Shown here: positions 14,895-23,875 of the stretch, in pieces | Layout: each line of letters starts with the position of its first letter | Numbering within the stretch: position 1 is the first letter of the stretch | DNA from: an archaeon | GTDB taxonomy: Archaea > Asgardarchaeota > Hermodarchaeia > Hermodarchaeales > Hermodarchaeaceae | DNA length: 44,958 nt | Reading direction: 5' to 3' | Assembly: GCA_016550485.1 (NCBI GenBank) | Contig: JABXGV010000173.1 | Location: 1 to 44,958 of the forward strand | Position numbers and translations under genes: made by a program | Notes under the pieces: generated by a model | The model's database searches: none | The model's input: the letters and a program-made list of their open reading frames with translations, nothing else | Told to the model about the DNA's origin: nothing

Positions 14895-15308
14895 TCACAA
14901 CAGAGGCAGGTCACTTGTAACCTTATCTACATCAGCATTAGGTGCAGGTCCGATACCTAGTGCAGTTAATGTTCCAGGTTTGATCTCAGTCAACCCCCGG
15001 TCTCGAATAACTATACAGGGTAAACCTAGCTTCGCGGCTTTTTCTCTAATTGCTAGCAATTCCTCTTTACTGGCCACCTTAACTGCTACTTTCTTTTGTC
15101 CCTCGTTGAGCCACCTCCGCCACCAAGAAGAGTGGTGACGTCGTGCTTCTTCTGCAGCGGACACGGCAGCGTGTGCTGCCTGAACTCCGATTTTTCCTCG
15201 GCTCATCTTCAAATCCGTTCTTATCACTAGTACCTGTTTATAATCAAAATTCGTTGAACTGCCTATACGTTGCTGGGGGTTTCCACAAAGCCGCGCTCTT
15301 ATTTTCAA
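14895..15308 (-). CDS. pth2: Peptidyl-tRNA hydrolase type 2
   Basis: Releases peptides from tRNA after failed translation. The conserved core is visible: QVLVIRTDLKMSRGKIGVQAAHA (about 25-47), the KVAVKVASKEELLAI strand-helix, PCIVIRDRGLTEIKPGT and the C-terminal ALGIGPAPNADVDKVTSDLPLL. The start is TTG with AGGAG about nine bases upstream, giving 137 residues; the first 20 are an extra basic stretch not seen in most Pth2, so a later start is possible. Confidence 0.94.
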   Translation of the reverse strand: MKIRARLCGNPQQRIGSSTNFDYKQVLVIRTDLKMSRGKIGVQAAHAAVSAAEEARRHHSSWWRRWLNEGQKKVAVKVASKEELLAIREKAAKLGLPCIVIRDRGLTEIKPGTLTALGIGPAPNADVDKVTSDLPLL

Positions 15309-15539
15309 TATGATGATCTCCTATTTACAAAGCTCTTTATCCAATTGTTAGTGAAGTTGGAAATACTTTATCATTCTGAGTAAATACAAATATGCTAGTC
15401 AAGAATATACGAAACCTGTACCATTAGGACATTTCAGTGGGGTTCCTTCGTTAAATTTCAAGCTCATGTGAACTATGTTCCAAATCCTTGAATAACATCT
15501 TGGGTAACAATATCGTCTCTGAAAAGCTAGGTGTTGTGG

Positions 15540-16751
15540 ATGGATGCTGAAGTTATTGTCATTGGAGCGGGCCCAGTTGGAGGACTTGCTGCTCGTCAGC
15601 TCGCTAGACTCGGGCTTTCGGTGTTACTCCTCGAAGATCACAGACAGGTTGGGCGTCCTGTTCATTGTGCAGGACTTATTGGTATTGAAGGATTGCATGG
15701 CTTGGGCATTCATCCTAAAAAATCAGCTATCATTAATCGCGTCCGTGCTTCCGTTCTTCATGCTCCCTCAGGAGTAGCTCTGACTGTAGATAAGGGGCAC
15801 TCTCACGCCTATGTTCTACACCGTAATCTATTGGATCAACAAATTGTGCATGAAGCAGAAAGCGCAGGAGCAAAACTGCTTTTGGGTAATCGTGTAACTC
15901 ATTGTCAGCCAACACAAACCGGCGTCAAGGTGACAGTCCGGGAAGCGGGCTCTACCAAGGAATACCGGGCACATGTCGCTGTTGATGCTGAGGGTATTAA
16001 TGCACGCCTTGCTCGGCAAAATGGTCTTCTGGGCCCAAAGAAATCCTTTATCCTTCCTGCACTGCAATATGAAGTGTCGAATGTATCATTGCTAGCAGAT
16101 AGGGTTCACCTCTACTTTGATAATCGGCTTGCACCAAAATTCTTCCTATGGGTTATCCCACTAGATGCGCACCGCGCAAGGGTCGGTTTGGCTAGTGCAG
16201 GTCGGAAAGTTCGTAAATCCTTAGAGAATTTTCTGTCTAAAACACCGATGCTTAAAGATGCAAAAGTCGATAAACGGTATGGAGGACTTGTTTATTCGGG
16301 TGGACCTTTTGGAAAAACGGTGGCAGAGAGATTCATAGCAATAGGAGACGCCGCAGGCCAAACTAAAGCGACTTCAGGTGGCGGCGTTGTCTACGGAGGA
16401 CGTTGTGCTATCATTGCTGCAGCTAGTATTCGGCGGGCTCTGCGAAATGGACGGTATCACCACAAGGAGCTTGCTAACTATGATAAGCAGTGGAAGCGTG
16501 CTTATGGCAGGCAGTTAAAACAGATGGCATTGCTTAGGCGCCTCATCAACTGCCTCAACAATACAGAGTTGGACAAACTGTTTCTAGCAATCCAGCGAAG
16601 CAGTGTACGCGAACTCATTGAAACTAAGGGTGATATTGATCAACAAGAGCGCCTCATCACAGCATCACTGACAAACCCTTTCCTATTAGCACAACTGATG
16701 AAAATCTTCCTATCAAAGGTGAAGTTCCTCCCACAGCTGCTATGGGGTTAA
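15540..16751 (+). CDS. Geranylgeranyl reductase family flavoprotein
   Basis: FAD-dependent reductase that likely saturates isoprenoid chains of archaeal membrane lipids. The N-terminal dinucleotide fold is VIVIGAGPVGGLAARQLARLG (about 5-25). Next come PVHCAGLIGIEGL and the FAD-contacting AIGDAAGQTKATSGGGVVYGGR segment. I use ATG at 15540, with AGGTG six bases upstream; GTG at 15531 is the alternative. Isolated transcription unit with about 230 bases of upstream non-coding DNA. Confidence 0.88.
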   Translation: MDAEVIVIGAGPVGGLAARQLARLGLSVLLLEDHRQVGRPVHCAGLIGIEGLHGLGIHPKKSAIINRVRASVLHAPSGVALTVDKGHSHAYVLHRNLLDQQIVHEAESAGAKLLLGNRVTHCQPTQTGVKVTVREAGSTKEYRAHVAVDAEGINARLARQNGLLGPKKSFILPALQYEVSNVSLLADRVHLYFDNRLAPKFFLWVIPLDAHRARVGLASAGRKVRKSLENFLSKTPMLKDAKVDKRYGGLVYSGGPFGKTVAERFIAIGDAAGQTKATSGGGVVYGGRCAIIAAASIRRALRNGRYHHKELANYDKQWKRAYGRQLKQMALLRRLINCLNNTELDKLFLAIQRSSVRELIETKGDIDQQERLITASLTNPFLLAQLMKIFLSKVKFLPQLLWG

Positions 16752-16767
16752 AGTCGGAAAGAGGGCA

Positions 16768-17109
16768 CTAGTACTCCCTCCAAGTCTGACTACATTCCTG
16801 GCATCTATAGAAGGTTGTCATTCCCTCGTCTCCAGAGCGTGTTTGCACCTGCCAATAATAAGCTACTTTATGTCCACATCTAGGGCAGACGGCACGAACT
16901 GTAGGCATTGGACGTTGTTTGGCATCTTCTTCGTCAAGGATTATGGTTTCCTCTTTAGGACCATGATCTATTTTTTCTTCGATGCGATAAGTTGCTTTAA
17001 CCTTAGATGTAAGTGAACGTGTATATCCACAACGCCTACATACTAGTTTTCGGCTTTTCCCAACTTTTTGTGGTGATAGCAAACTCTCGCATTCAGGACA
17101 AAACTTCAC
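16768..17109 (-). CDS. tfs: Transcription factor S (TFIIS/RPB9-like)
   Basis: RNA polymerase cleavage factor that rescues backtracked complexes. The N-terminal zinc ribbon has Cys4, Cys7, Cys24 and Cys27. The C-terminal ribbon has CPRC and CQEC, with hairpin RSGDEGMTTFYRC carrying the Asp-Glu pair needed for cleavage. The family usually reads RSxDEPMT, so Pro is replaced by Gly here. Length 113 is typical. It lies downstream of the RNase III-like gene and RpoL. Confidence 0.95.
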   Translation of the reverse strand: MKFCPECESLLSPQKVGKSRKLVCRRCGYTRSLTSKVKATYRIEEKIDHGPKEETIILDEEDAKQRPMPTVRAVCPRCGHKVAYYWQVQTRSGDEGMTTFYRCQECSQTWREY

Positions 17110-17168
17110 TTATTTCGGTCTCCTGTTCATACATGTTTATTTAGCTTGAAGAAAATAATGTTAATAAT

Positions 17169-17633
17169 CTATTGGCTTTCTCTGGTGCTAGCAGCTTGCT
17201 CCTTTAGATGCATATCACGAAGCAAAGCTGCAAAAGCTGCAACGACTGGCTTGATTTGTATTTGTCCAATCTCCATATTCTCTGCAGCCTGTTCTATCTC
17301 TCGTGCTAGGAGTGTCGCGGCTTCTAATATGTTAAGTTTGCCCCTAATCCAGTTGTATGCTATTAATGCTTCAACACTGTCGCCAAGACCATGCGCATCA
17401 AGCCGTGATGGTGCAAGGTGCCGTAGATTGGATAGTCTTAACGCTGCGGCAAGGGTTTTCCCTGAAACTTTCCCTCCACTAAATCGGTTAGTTACTAGAG
17501 ATTCGGCTAAGGAGTATAGCAAATTTGTTAGGGAATCTCCGAGTTTTGCGAGGTCCTTACGCCTCACAGCGGATTCAACTGAATTGACTCCACAACTATC
17601 CAGTAGGTATTGAAGCTTGCTTAATACATCCAC
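17169..17633 (-). CDS. RNase III-like small archaeal protein
   Basis: A 154-residue helical protein resembling the RNase III-like family kept next to RNA polymerase genes in many archaea. It shows RKDLAKLGDSLTNLLYSLAESLVT (25-48) and LDAHGLGDSVEALIAYNWI (about 77-96); GDS and GDSVEA echo the acidic GDxxEA motif of RNase III. Whether it still cleaves RNA is unclear, as no dsRNA-binding domain follows. It starts four bases before the RpoL stop region and is cotranscribed with RpoL. Confidence 0.72.
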   Translation of the reverse strand: MDVLSKLQYLLDSCGVNSVESAVRRKDLAKLGDSLTNLLYSLAESLVTNRFSGGKVSGKTLAAALRLSNLRHLAPSRLDAHGLGDSVEALIAYNWIRGKLNILEAATLLAREIEQAAENMEIGQIQIKPVVAAFAALLRDMHLKEQAASTRESQ

Positions 17634-17637
17634 GATT

Positions 17638-17922
17638 TTACTCGGCCTCCATGCCTTTCCGAAATGCCGTTCGAAGTTCTTCCAATCGTTTTATCAGCGT
17701 CTGCGCCGCACCAACGAATACTTTGATGGGTTTTTCCTTCCCATCTGTTCGAATAATAAATGTAGCTTTTCGGATTAGGGGGTGGGGAAGTGAGTAACCA
17801 GCAAATGTTAGATGCTTGTTTTCAAAGAGGATTTCTCTTATGGGATTACAAATCGTATGTCCTGCGTCGTGGAGTTCCAATTCTAGTTCTCGAGTTGTGT
17901 TCTTCGTGATAATCGCCTTCAT
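17638..17922 (-). CDS. rpoL: RNA polymerase subunit L (Rpo11)
   Basis: Small assembly subunit that pairs with RpoD in the archaeal polymerase. The Rpb11/RpoL fold shows in LELELHDAGHTICNPIREILFEN (13-35), VTFAGYSLPHPLI-like TFAGYSLPHPLI (39-50) and the C-terminal helix ALIKRLEELRTAF. Length 94 is normal. It sits between the small unknown gene downstream of csl4 and the RNase III-like gene. Confidence 0.95.
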   Translation of the reverse strand: MKAIITKNTTRELELELHDAGHTICNPIREILFENKHLTFAGYSLPHPLIRKATFIIRTDGKEKPIKVFVGAAQTLIKRLEELRTAFRKGMEAE

Positions 17923-18006
17923 TGGTGGTTGACCCTCACCTTATTTTCTATAGGTTCGATGACCGTGCGTTATCCAGCTTTTAAAACTTGCTTTTGGGTT
18001 TGATAA

Positions 18007-18231
18007 CTAGGCTTCTTCAGAGTATCTAATTTCATTGAAGATGTCTCTGGCAGTTTTCACACAAATGCGAACTTGTTCTAGTGCTCCTCGAAATGTAAGT
18101 TTGATACCTCGGGGGTCTGCCTGAATTTGAAGTTCGCATTTTATTTTCCCTCGTAATTTTTCAATAAAGGTTACTTGGTCGCTGGCCTTGGTTATTGCGA
18201 AGATTAGGGCCTTCTTCGTTTGACGTGCCAA
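18007..18231 (-). CDS. Small conserved protein, possibly DUF2067-like
   Basis: A 74-residue alpha-beta protein. Predicted order is strand (KALIFAIT), helix (ASDQVTFIEKLRGK), two strands (CELQIQAD, GIKLTFRG) and a long helix (LEQVRICVKTARDIFNEI). This looks like the N-terminal part of DUF2067 or a ferredoxin/KH-like RNA-binding unit, but I cannot assign it firmly. It lies between csl4 and rpoL with an SD (GGAGGTGG) just upstream, so an RNA-related role is plausible. Confidence 0.55.
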   Translation of the reverse strand: MARQTKKALIFAITKASDQVTFIEKLRGKIKCELQIQADPRGIKLTFRGALEQVRICVKTARDIFNEIRYSEEA

Positions 18232-18258
18232 ACTGCCAGGCCACCTCCTTCACTTCGT

Positions 18259-18873
18259 TCAGGATGGTGGTGAATCCGATTCATCGACATGCATTAGTTC
18301 ATAGACTTTGCCATAGTCTTTAGAGAGTTTTCGCTGCTCTATATTTCCGCATCCAGTACATACTAGTCTTCGGTTTTGAAGTGTTAGAGGTTGACCGCAT
18401 CTACTACAAGAAGAATGAATTACGCCTAATCGGGGGCCCACTGTAGACAAGCGTGCCATTCCTAATATCTGTTTTTGCACTCTGGCAATAATAATGTCAC
18501 CGGGTTGAAATAAGTCTCGCATTTGTTCTACGTAGCCTGCGGCAGCGTTTTTAATATAGATAGACCCTGAGTAGGGTATGGGACAATAATGTCCTCCGAC
18601 TTGGAAGATGTTTACGATTACAGCCTTTTTCCCGACATGTTGCACGTCGCCGATTATTATATCATTGCGCTGGGGGAAAATCGGCGTTCGTGTTATTGCT
18701 TCGATATGGATTTTCCGTTCACTCATATCAATACGAACAAGGCCTGTTATACTAGCGTAGATTACATCATCTTGATCTTGGAAGGTGCCGGGCCCGGGAA
18801 GAAATTCTTCGATAACTCCCAATCGGTCTCCAGGTAGAACCTGGTCTCCATCTTTAATGCGTTTATTAGTCAT
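18259..18873 (-). CDS. csl4: Exosome subunit Csl4
   Basis: Cap subunit of the RNA exosome that binds substrate RNA and DnaG. It shows the N-terminal domain (VLPGDRLGVIEEFLPGPGT), an S1 domain (IIIGDVQHVGKKAVIVNIF ... FQPGDIIIARVQ) and a C-terminal zinc ribbon CSRCGQPL ... CTGCGN. I chose ATG at 18873 (204 residues) rather than 18924 since the extra 17 residues overlap the upstream methyltransferase gene and do not match Csl4. It follows that gene by four bases. Confidence 0.93.
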   Translation of the reverse strand: MTNKRIKDGDQVLPGDRLGVIEEFLPGPGTFQDQDDVIYASITGLVRIDMSERKIHIEAITRTPIFPQRNDIIIGDVQHVGKKAVIVNIFQVGGHYCPIPYSGSIYIKNAAAGYVEQMRDLFQPGDIIIARVQKQILGMARLSTVGPRLGVIHSSCSRCGQPLTLQNRRLVCTGCGNIEQRKLSKDYGKVYELMHVDESDSPPS

Positions 18874-18877
18874 AAAG

Positions 18878-19507
18878 TTAAACTTCCGCTTTTTCAATTC
18901 GATAGAAGTCGACGCGAATAACATGTCTCCGTTTTTCGTGGAATCGCAATGTAGCTGCTAAGCCCATACTCATCTCTTGGATGAAGGAGACGCGCCCCCC
19001 AAGGTCAGAAACGAGTTTTGTGATGTAACTTCTTCCTCCCTCGGATGCCTTATGCAAGGAGTATGTGACATTTGCTATTTCAAGGGCTTTTCTTAGGAAA
19101 GTTCGATCTGCATGAGCTTGTTGAACTCCAAAGGGCGTATTCATTAACACAGTGTCCGCCCGGCCTTTGAGCGTCTCCACATCTTGCGCGACGAACTCTA
19201 TCTGATCGTACACACCAAGTTGTTGTGCGTTGCGTTCAGCGACTTTTAACACTTTCGAATCTATATCAATCGCAACCACTCGTTCTGCGCCAAGTAAAGC
19301 GGCTGCAATAGCCAGCCGCCCAGGTCCACAACCTAAATCGTAGACGACTAACCCTTCTACGTCGCCATGAACCGCGGCAGTGAAAGCCATTGTCGCAGCG
19401 ACCGAGTCAGAAACCTCATACTGCTCAAGCTTTGCACTAGGCTTAGGGAATCCTTCTAAGCTGCTAAGTAGTATCTCCAGTCTCTTTCGAGGTAAGAGTG
19501 CCGACAC
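18878..19507 (-). CDS. METTL5-like N6-adenine RNA methyltransferase
   Basis: Class I methyltransferase (COG2263). METTL5 methylates an adenosine of small-subunit rRNA in eukaryotes, with TRMT112 as partner. LEQYEVSDSVAATM (28-41) matches the METTL5 substrate/cofactor entry motif, and the cofactor loop is DLGCGPGRLAIAAA (57-70). The catalytic motif, normally NPPF, reads NTPF at 123-126. Pro2 replaced by Thr in this motif is unusual and could affect base flipping. It heads the Csl4-RpoL-TFS run. GTG start. Confidence 0.85.
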   Translation of the reverse strand: MSALLPRKRLEILLSSLEGFPKPSAKLEQYEVSDSVAATMAFTAAVHGDVEGLVVYDLGCGPGRLAIAAALLGAERVVAIDIDSKVLKVAERNAQQLGVYDQIEFVAQDVETLKGRADTVLMNTPFGVQQAHADRTFLRKALEIANVTYSLHKASEGGRSYITKLVSDLGGRVSFIQEMSMGLAATLRFHEKRRHVIRVDFYRIEKAEV

Positions 19508-19543
19508 ATCTATCCCTTTTTAGTAACAAAACTATATTGAATG

Positions 19544-19553
19544 GATTTTAATT
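19544..19553 (+). promoter_or_regulatory. Possible TATA box for enolase
   Basis: ATTTTAATTT lies about 50 bases before the TTG start at 19595 and about 36 before the GGAGG SD. If used, transcription would start after the upstream ATG at 19541, which supports the TTG start. Confidence 0.35.
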
Positions 19554-19594
19554 TGACCTATAACTTAGAATTCTTTAGTCGGAGGTTGCATTCA

Positions 19595-20887
19595 TTGTCA
19601 AATCGGTACGAAATCACTAATATTCGCGCCTTAGAGATACTCGATAGCCGAGGTAATCCGACACTGCAGGTTGAGGTTATCACAGGGGGAGGCACTGGGC
19701 TTGGAAAGGTTCCGTCTGGTGCTTCTACTGGTGAGCACGAAGCTGTTGCGCTGCGTGATGGTGATGAAACTCGTTATGCAGGGAAGGGCGTTTTAATGGC
19801 CATCAATAATGTGGAAAACGTGCTTAGGAAACCGCTCTTAGGTCTTGACTGCAGGGAACAACAACAGATTGATGGATTACTGTGTGCTCTTGATGGCACT
19901 TCTAATAAATCTCGACTTGGCGCTAACGCGCTCCTTGGTGTTTCACTCGCGGTGGCAGCGGCGGCAGCGTGCTGTAACGGACAGCCTCTCTATCAATATC
20001 TACGGTCTCAAGAACGATATGTGATGCCTGTTCCGATGATGAATATCATTAATGGCGCAAAACACGCAGGAAATCAGCTAGCAATCCAGGAATTCCATAT
20101 TATGCCTATTGGATTTGATGACTTCCTTGAAGCACTGCGTGCAGGTGTAGAAACTTATCATATCCTGAAGAAGGTTCTATTGAAAAAGTATGGGGCTTCA
20201 TCAGTAAACATCGGAGACGAGGGGGGCTTTGCACCACCGATGACTGAAAGCCGAGAAGCACTCAATGTAATTCTTACTTCCATAGAAGAAGCAGGTTATA
20301 CACCAAGAAAAGAAATCGCGCTTGCCATTGACGCCGCAGCATCTGAATTTTTTGCTGCTAACCGCTATTCAATAGATGGTCACCAGTGGACTCCTAGAGA
20401 GCTAAGTGACTATTATCTAACACTGTGCGAAGAGTATCCTCTAGTTTCAATTGAAGATCCATTCAGCGAAAACGACTTTGATAGTTTCGCGGACTTGACA
20501 AGAAAGGTTGGAGGATCAGTACAAATTGTTGGGGACGACCTTTTTGTTTCCAATCCGGAGCGGATACAGCGTGGAATCGAAATTGGTGCAGGTAATGCGC
20601 TCCTCTTGAAGGTTAACCAAATCGGGACCTTAACTGAAGCAATACAGGCGGCAGACCTAGCAGCAACCAATAACTTTGGGGTCGTTGTTAGTCATCGGAG
20701 CGGCGAAACCGAAGATACATTCATCGCTGATTTAGCTGTCGCTCTCTCCTTTGGCCAAATCAAAACAGGCGCACCAGCTCGAAGTGACAGGACCGCAAAA
20801 TACAATCGCTTAATAGAAATTCATCACGAGTTAGGGTCTGACGCCATGTTCGCAGGCAAAGACTTTCGATTTCCTTCTATGCATTAA
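19595..20887 (+). CDS. eno: Enolase (phosphopyruvate hydratase)
   Basis: Glycolytic enzyme converting 2-phosphoglycerate to phosphoenolpyruvate. Signatures present: ALEILDSRGNPTLQVEV near the N-terminus, the loop PSGASTGEHEAVALRD, SIEDPFSENDFD with metal-binding Glu/Asp, LLKVNQIGTLTEAI with catalytic Lys, and SHRSGETEDTFIADLAV. I use TTG at 19595 with GGAGG nine bases upstream, giving 430 residues, in line with the family. An ATG at 19541 would add 18 residues with no SD. It ends tail to tail with the MFS gene. Confidence 0.96.
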   Translation: MSNRYEITNIRALEILDSRGNPTLQVEVITGGGTGLGKVPSGASTGEHEAVALRDGDETRYAGKGVLMAINNVENVLRKPLLGLDCREQQQIDGLLCALDGTSNKSRLGANALLGVSLAVAAAAACCNGQPLYQYLRSQERYVMPVPMMNIINGAKHAGNQLAIQEFHIMPIGFDDFLEALRAGVETYHILKKVLLKKYGASSVNIGDEGGFAPPMTESREALNVILTSIEEAGYTPRKEIALAIDAAASEFFAANRYSIDGHQWTPRELSDYYLTLCEEYPLVSIEDPFSENDFDSFADLTRKVGGSVQIVGDDLFVSNPERIQRGIEIGAGNALLLKVNQIGTLTEAIQAADLAATNNFGVVVSHRSGETEDTFIADLAVALSFGQIKTGAPARSDRTAKYNRLIEIHHELGSDAMFAGKDFRFPSMH

Positions 20888-22128
20888 TCCATTAGTTGAA
20901 TTGAAGCACCAACGAAATCTCTAGAATAGAAACGATATGCTAGGAGAACCAGCGCTGCGGCACTACTAAAGATGCACACTTCGAACATCCAAAGAGCTTC
21001 AAGTGGAAATGAAAGGAGGATTAGGCTGCTGAGGAAGGGCACAAAGAAGGCGAATAAACTTGGGAGCGTCAGAAACACCGCAAAAACACTAGCAAGCTTC
21101 TCCCGCGGCGTCAGATCAGTAATCAGGGGATATTTTGACGCATACCATGCTGCTATTCCAACGGCTCCACTCATTAAGATTATGAGTAGCTGCCAGAAAC
21201 CTCGTGAGAAAATAAGGGCTAAGTTTATGAAGGGTAAAAGGAGGAAACCGAGAGCGCAACGCCACCTACTTACACGATCAGCATATCTTCCAAATATAAA
21301 TCCTAGCGGAATGAAGAGCACACCGTATATTAATAGCAGTATACTATAGGCGTCAATTGTAACCCCCACTATTCCTGTTACTACGAAAATTTCGTATGTA
21401 GTGCTGATGCTATAGCCAACACTCTCTAGGATTGTTACAACTAATAATATCCGGAGTGCTGGCGACGTACGTAGTGTTGTATGTAGCCCGTCAAGAAAGA
21501 GCTGCTTACTCTTTGGTGTTTTTCTTATGGCGTCAGCATCACCTTTGTTGGGGCGAACAAGAAGCGCAACTACTCCACTATTAATTATAAGGCAGATAGC
21601 TGTAAGAAGCAATCCCATCCGCATCATTCCTACGAATCCCAGTAGGCTCAGTAAGACATGGGTGCTCACGATTGGAGCAGTAAATGCGGCAACATTAACG
21701 GCCACAGTTCGCGTCCCCGATGCTAAACCTCGGTGTTCCCGCTGAACCTCTCCAAAGTAAATCGAATTCAAGCAAGGCGCGCCAAGACTTGAGAACGTCA
21801 TAAGCACAATACCAAGGGCTAGGATTTCGACAGTGCTGGCTAGAGCGAAAAGCGCATAACCTATTGCTGTGACCAATATGCTTGTTACAACAATCTTCTT
21901 TTCGGAATAAGCAGCGCCTAGATGGCCACCCAAAAAGGAAAACAGCAGCCCTAGCCCAAGAGACACTGTAGAGATGGCACCAACAAGAAGAAAGCCTCCA
22001 AACATATTGATGAATAGGTTCTTCCAAGAAGATACAAGCCCCGCTGAAAAAAACCAACTAGCAGAAACGCCTAGAACCACTCTACTATTCTTAGGAATTG
22101 CCTTTAGATCAGTGATTATACTAGCCAT
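20884..22128 (-). CDS. MFS transporter
   Basis: About 12 hydrophobic segments over 414 residues, with a polar central loop near residues 190-215 (NKGDADAIRKTPKSKQLF). The A-like motifs between helices are FLGGHLGAAYSEKK (about 64-77) and the paired GFIFGRYADRVSRWR near 280 in the second half. This is a typical major facilitator exporter, substrate unknown. Its stop codon shares the TTAA palindrome with the enolase stop. No linked regulator or enzyme hints at the cargo. Confidence 0.85.
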   Translation of the reverse strand: MASIITDLKAIPKNSRVVLGVSASWFFSAGLVSSWKNLFINMFGGFLLVGAISTVSLGLGLLFSFLGGHLGAAYSEKKIVVTSILVTAIGYALFALASTVEILALGIVLMTFSSLGAPCLNSIYFGEVQREHRGLASGTRTVAVNVAAFTAPIVSTHVLLSLLGFVGMMRMGLLLTAICLIINSGVVALLVRPNKGDADAIRKTPKSKQLFLDGLHTTLRTSPALRILLVVTILESVGYSISTTYEIFVVTGIVGVTIDAYSILLLIYGVLFIPLGFIFGRYADRVSRWRCALGFLLLPFINLALIFSRGFWQLLIILMSGAVGIAAWYASKYPLITDLTPREKLASVFAVFLTLPSLFAFFVPFLSSLILLSFPLEALWMFEVCIFSSAAALVLLAYRFYSRDFVGASIQLMD

Positions 22129-22206
22129 GGCTGGGTCAATATTATAGAACCAAGAAGCTACTTAAAGTCCCTAAAATACGAAGCAAAATAGGCGATTAAG
22201 CTTCTA

Positions 22207-22743
22207 CTATAATCCTACTTTTGCTGCTAGCTCGGGTGGATTCGCACGGTCCAGACGAATTGTGCAGGGAGTGGGGAGTTTCATCTTTGCACGGCGCAGC
22301 GCATCCTTAGCCAACTGGAGGTGCTTGAAGTCGACTTCAAGAGTAAGAATTGGTTGACCTGGACGGACACGAGCTGCCAGCGCAAAGGGCTTCCCGAAGG
22401 ACCGCCTCATCCCTTCCTGGATACGATCAGCTCCAGCGAATGCCATCATTCTTTTCTCGCGGAGGATTTGGTGGGGGTAGACGCGTATCCACAGGAAGTA
22501 ATCTTCTACACCAATTCGTCGGTTTAGAAATCGGTTGGCAGCGATTCGCATGGCTTCCATGGCTTCATGCCGTATCTGTACCTTCTCATCCGTAGTGAGG
22601 CTCAAGGTTAGTTGGAAGTTCCTGTTCTTCTTCTTGCCCATTCGAAATAGCACTAGTTTACGTCCTGGAATTCTCTTGATGTACTTCTGTCGTGTGTAGG
22701 GTGGGCGCGTGACATAGCGATAACATTTACCGGGTCTTACCAT
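22207..22743 (-). CDS. rpl10e: Ribosomal protein uL16 (L10e)
   Basis: Large-subunit protein at the peptidyl-transferase/tRNA corridor. The archaeal-eukaryotic L10e pattern is clear: MVRPGKCYRYVTRPPYTRQKYIKRIPG at the start, IRVYPHQILREKRMMAFAGADRIQEGMRRSFGKP in the middle, and the helix LAKDALRRAKMKLPTPCTI. Length 178 is normal. It lies 92 bases downstream of the DRG GTPase gene on the same strand. Confidence 0.97.
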   Translation of the reverse strand: MVRPGKCYRYVTRPPYTRQKYIKRIPGRKLVLFRMGKKKNRNFQLTLSLTTDEKVQIRHEAMEAMRIAANRFLNRRIGVEDYFLWIRVYPHQILREKRMMAFAGADRIQEGMRRSFGKPFALAARVRPGQPILTLEVDFKHLQLAKDALRRAKMKLPTPCTIRLDRANPPELAAKVGL

Positions 22744-22834
22744 CGTAGTGAGCCTCCCCGATTAGATTGGGGAGTGGTATCTGCAAATCTCTCCATCTTA
22801 TTAATCTTGTGTGGAGCCTCATTAAACTCGTGAA

Positions 22835-23845
22835 TTATTTCCCGCTGGTGAAGATTTGGATAATATCTTGATCTTCTAATTGAAATGTGAGTCCTACTTT
22901 CTTCCGTCTCATCTGCTCGCTTTTTCTGAAGACAATCGCGTATCGAAAACTTCTGAGAAAATCACTGTGCAGGCGGTCAGCAAGGTCTTCGATTGTGGCG
23001 CCTTGGTGTAGGATTAATGGCTTGTCAGCGGTTTCACCTGACGCCTTTCTCGTGTAAACCCGTATTACTCCTAGTCCTCGGAATATACCTTCTGCTGCGG
23101 CTTCTATTCCCCTTTCATTCTTTACCGAAACAGCGAAAATACTGAATTCACCACCATACTGACTGCAAAGTTCTTCGTAATGAGAGGAGCTATTTGTGGC
23201 GTCTCCTTTCGTACCAATAACAATCGCGGGGGCGTAGCGAGTCCTACTATCTACTACTTCAATAAGATCTTCAAGAGTCGCGGGTCCTCTGAATTGTAGT
23301 GAGCAGTTGTGGATTCGTCGCATGTGAAGTAACTGATGGATGAGGTCAGGGTCGCCTTGAAAATGAGTTTGACCGATGATGTGAAAACCGCCACTGCCAG
23401 TCTTAGCGAACCGTATTGGTGGCGGGGTTTTATTTAGTTTAATCCTAGACTTCTCTAAAACCTGAATCAGGAACTCCATTTGAGGGATGGGCGGCTTTGA
23501 AAGATCTATGACAAGAACGATAAGGTCTGCATTCCTTATCCCGCCGAGAATTTGTCGACCGATACTGCTTTCTTCTACTCCCTCAAAGAGAGCAGGCATT
23601 TCAATAATTTGAATGTCGCTGCCGCCAAACTTAAGCACCCCAGGCTCAGGTAGCTGGGTTGTGAACCCGTAGTTTCCAACCTTCGCCTTAGCACCTGTGA
23701 GGTGATTCAGCAGAGTGCTTTTACCACTACTTGTAAGTCCCACCAACACGACCTGCCCTGCCCCCTCTTTTGGCAAGGAGTATGAGGGACCACCTGTACT
23801 TACTTTTCGCCTAGCTCTGCGCTCTTCTAACTCGCTACGCAGCAC
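22835..23845 (-). CDS. DRG/Obg-like TGS-domain GTPase, main part (5' end lost to a frameshift)
   Basis: GTPase of the developmentally regulated (DRG) type, usually ribosome-associated. P-loop GLTSSGKST begins near residue 36. The switch II motif, normally DxPG, reads EMPA. The G4 motif is TKGD rather than NKxD, so nucleotide binding may be altered, as in divergent archaeal DRGs. A TGS domain fills the last 70 residues. The family N-terminus is missing from this frame but is encoded just upstream in another frame (fragment at 23904-24038). One extra base in a tandem repeat separates them. The given start is GTG 23845. Translation may restart there or the gene may be inactive. Confidence 0.85.
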   Translation of the reverse strand: MLRSELEERRARRKVSTGGPSYSLPKEGAGQVVLVGLTSSGKSTLLNHLTGAKAKVGNYGFTTQLPEPGVLKFGGSDIQIIEMPALFEGVEESSIGRQILGGIRNADLIVLVIDLSKPPIPQMEFLIQVLEKSRIKLNKTPPPIRFAKTGSGGFHIIGQTHFQGDPDLIHQLLHMRRIHNCSLQFRGPATLEDLIEVVDSRTRYAPAIVIGTKGDATNSSSHYEELCSQYGGEFSIFAVSVKNERGIEAAAEGIFRGLGVIRVYTRKASGETADKPLILHQGATIEDLADRLHSDFLRSFRYAIVFRKSEQMRRKKVGLTFQLEDQDIIQIFTSGK

Positions 23846-23875
23846 TGTAAGCCTGTGACGGTATGTTCTTACGAA

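Noticed and set aside
15310..15379. C/D box guide RNA (ATGATGA ... CTGA, 70 bases)
   Set aside because: C and D boxes match, but no terminal stem, weak internal boxes and A/T-rich filler near the Pth2 start. Likely chance.
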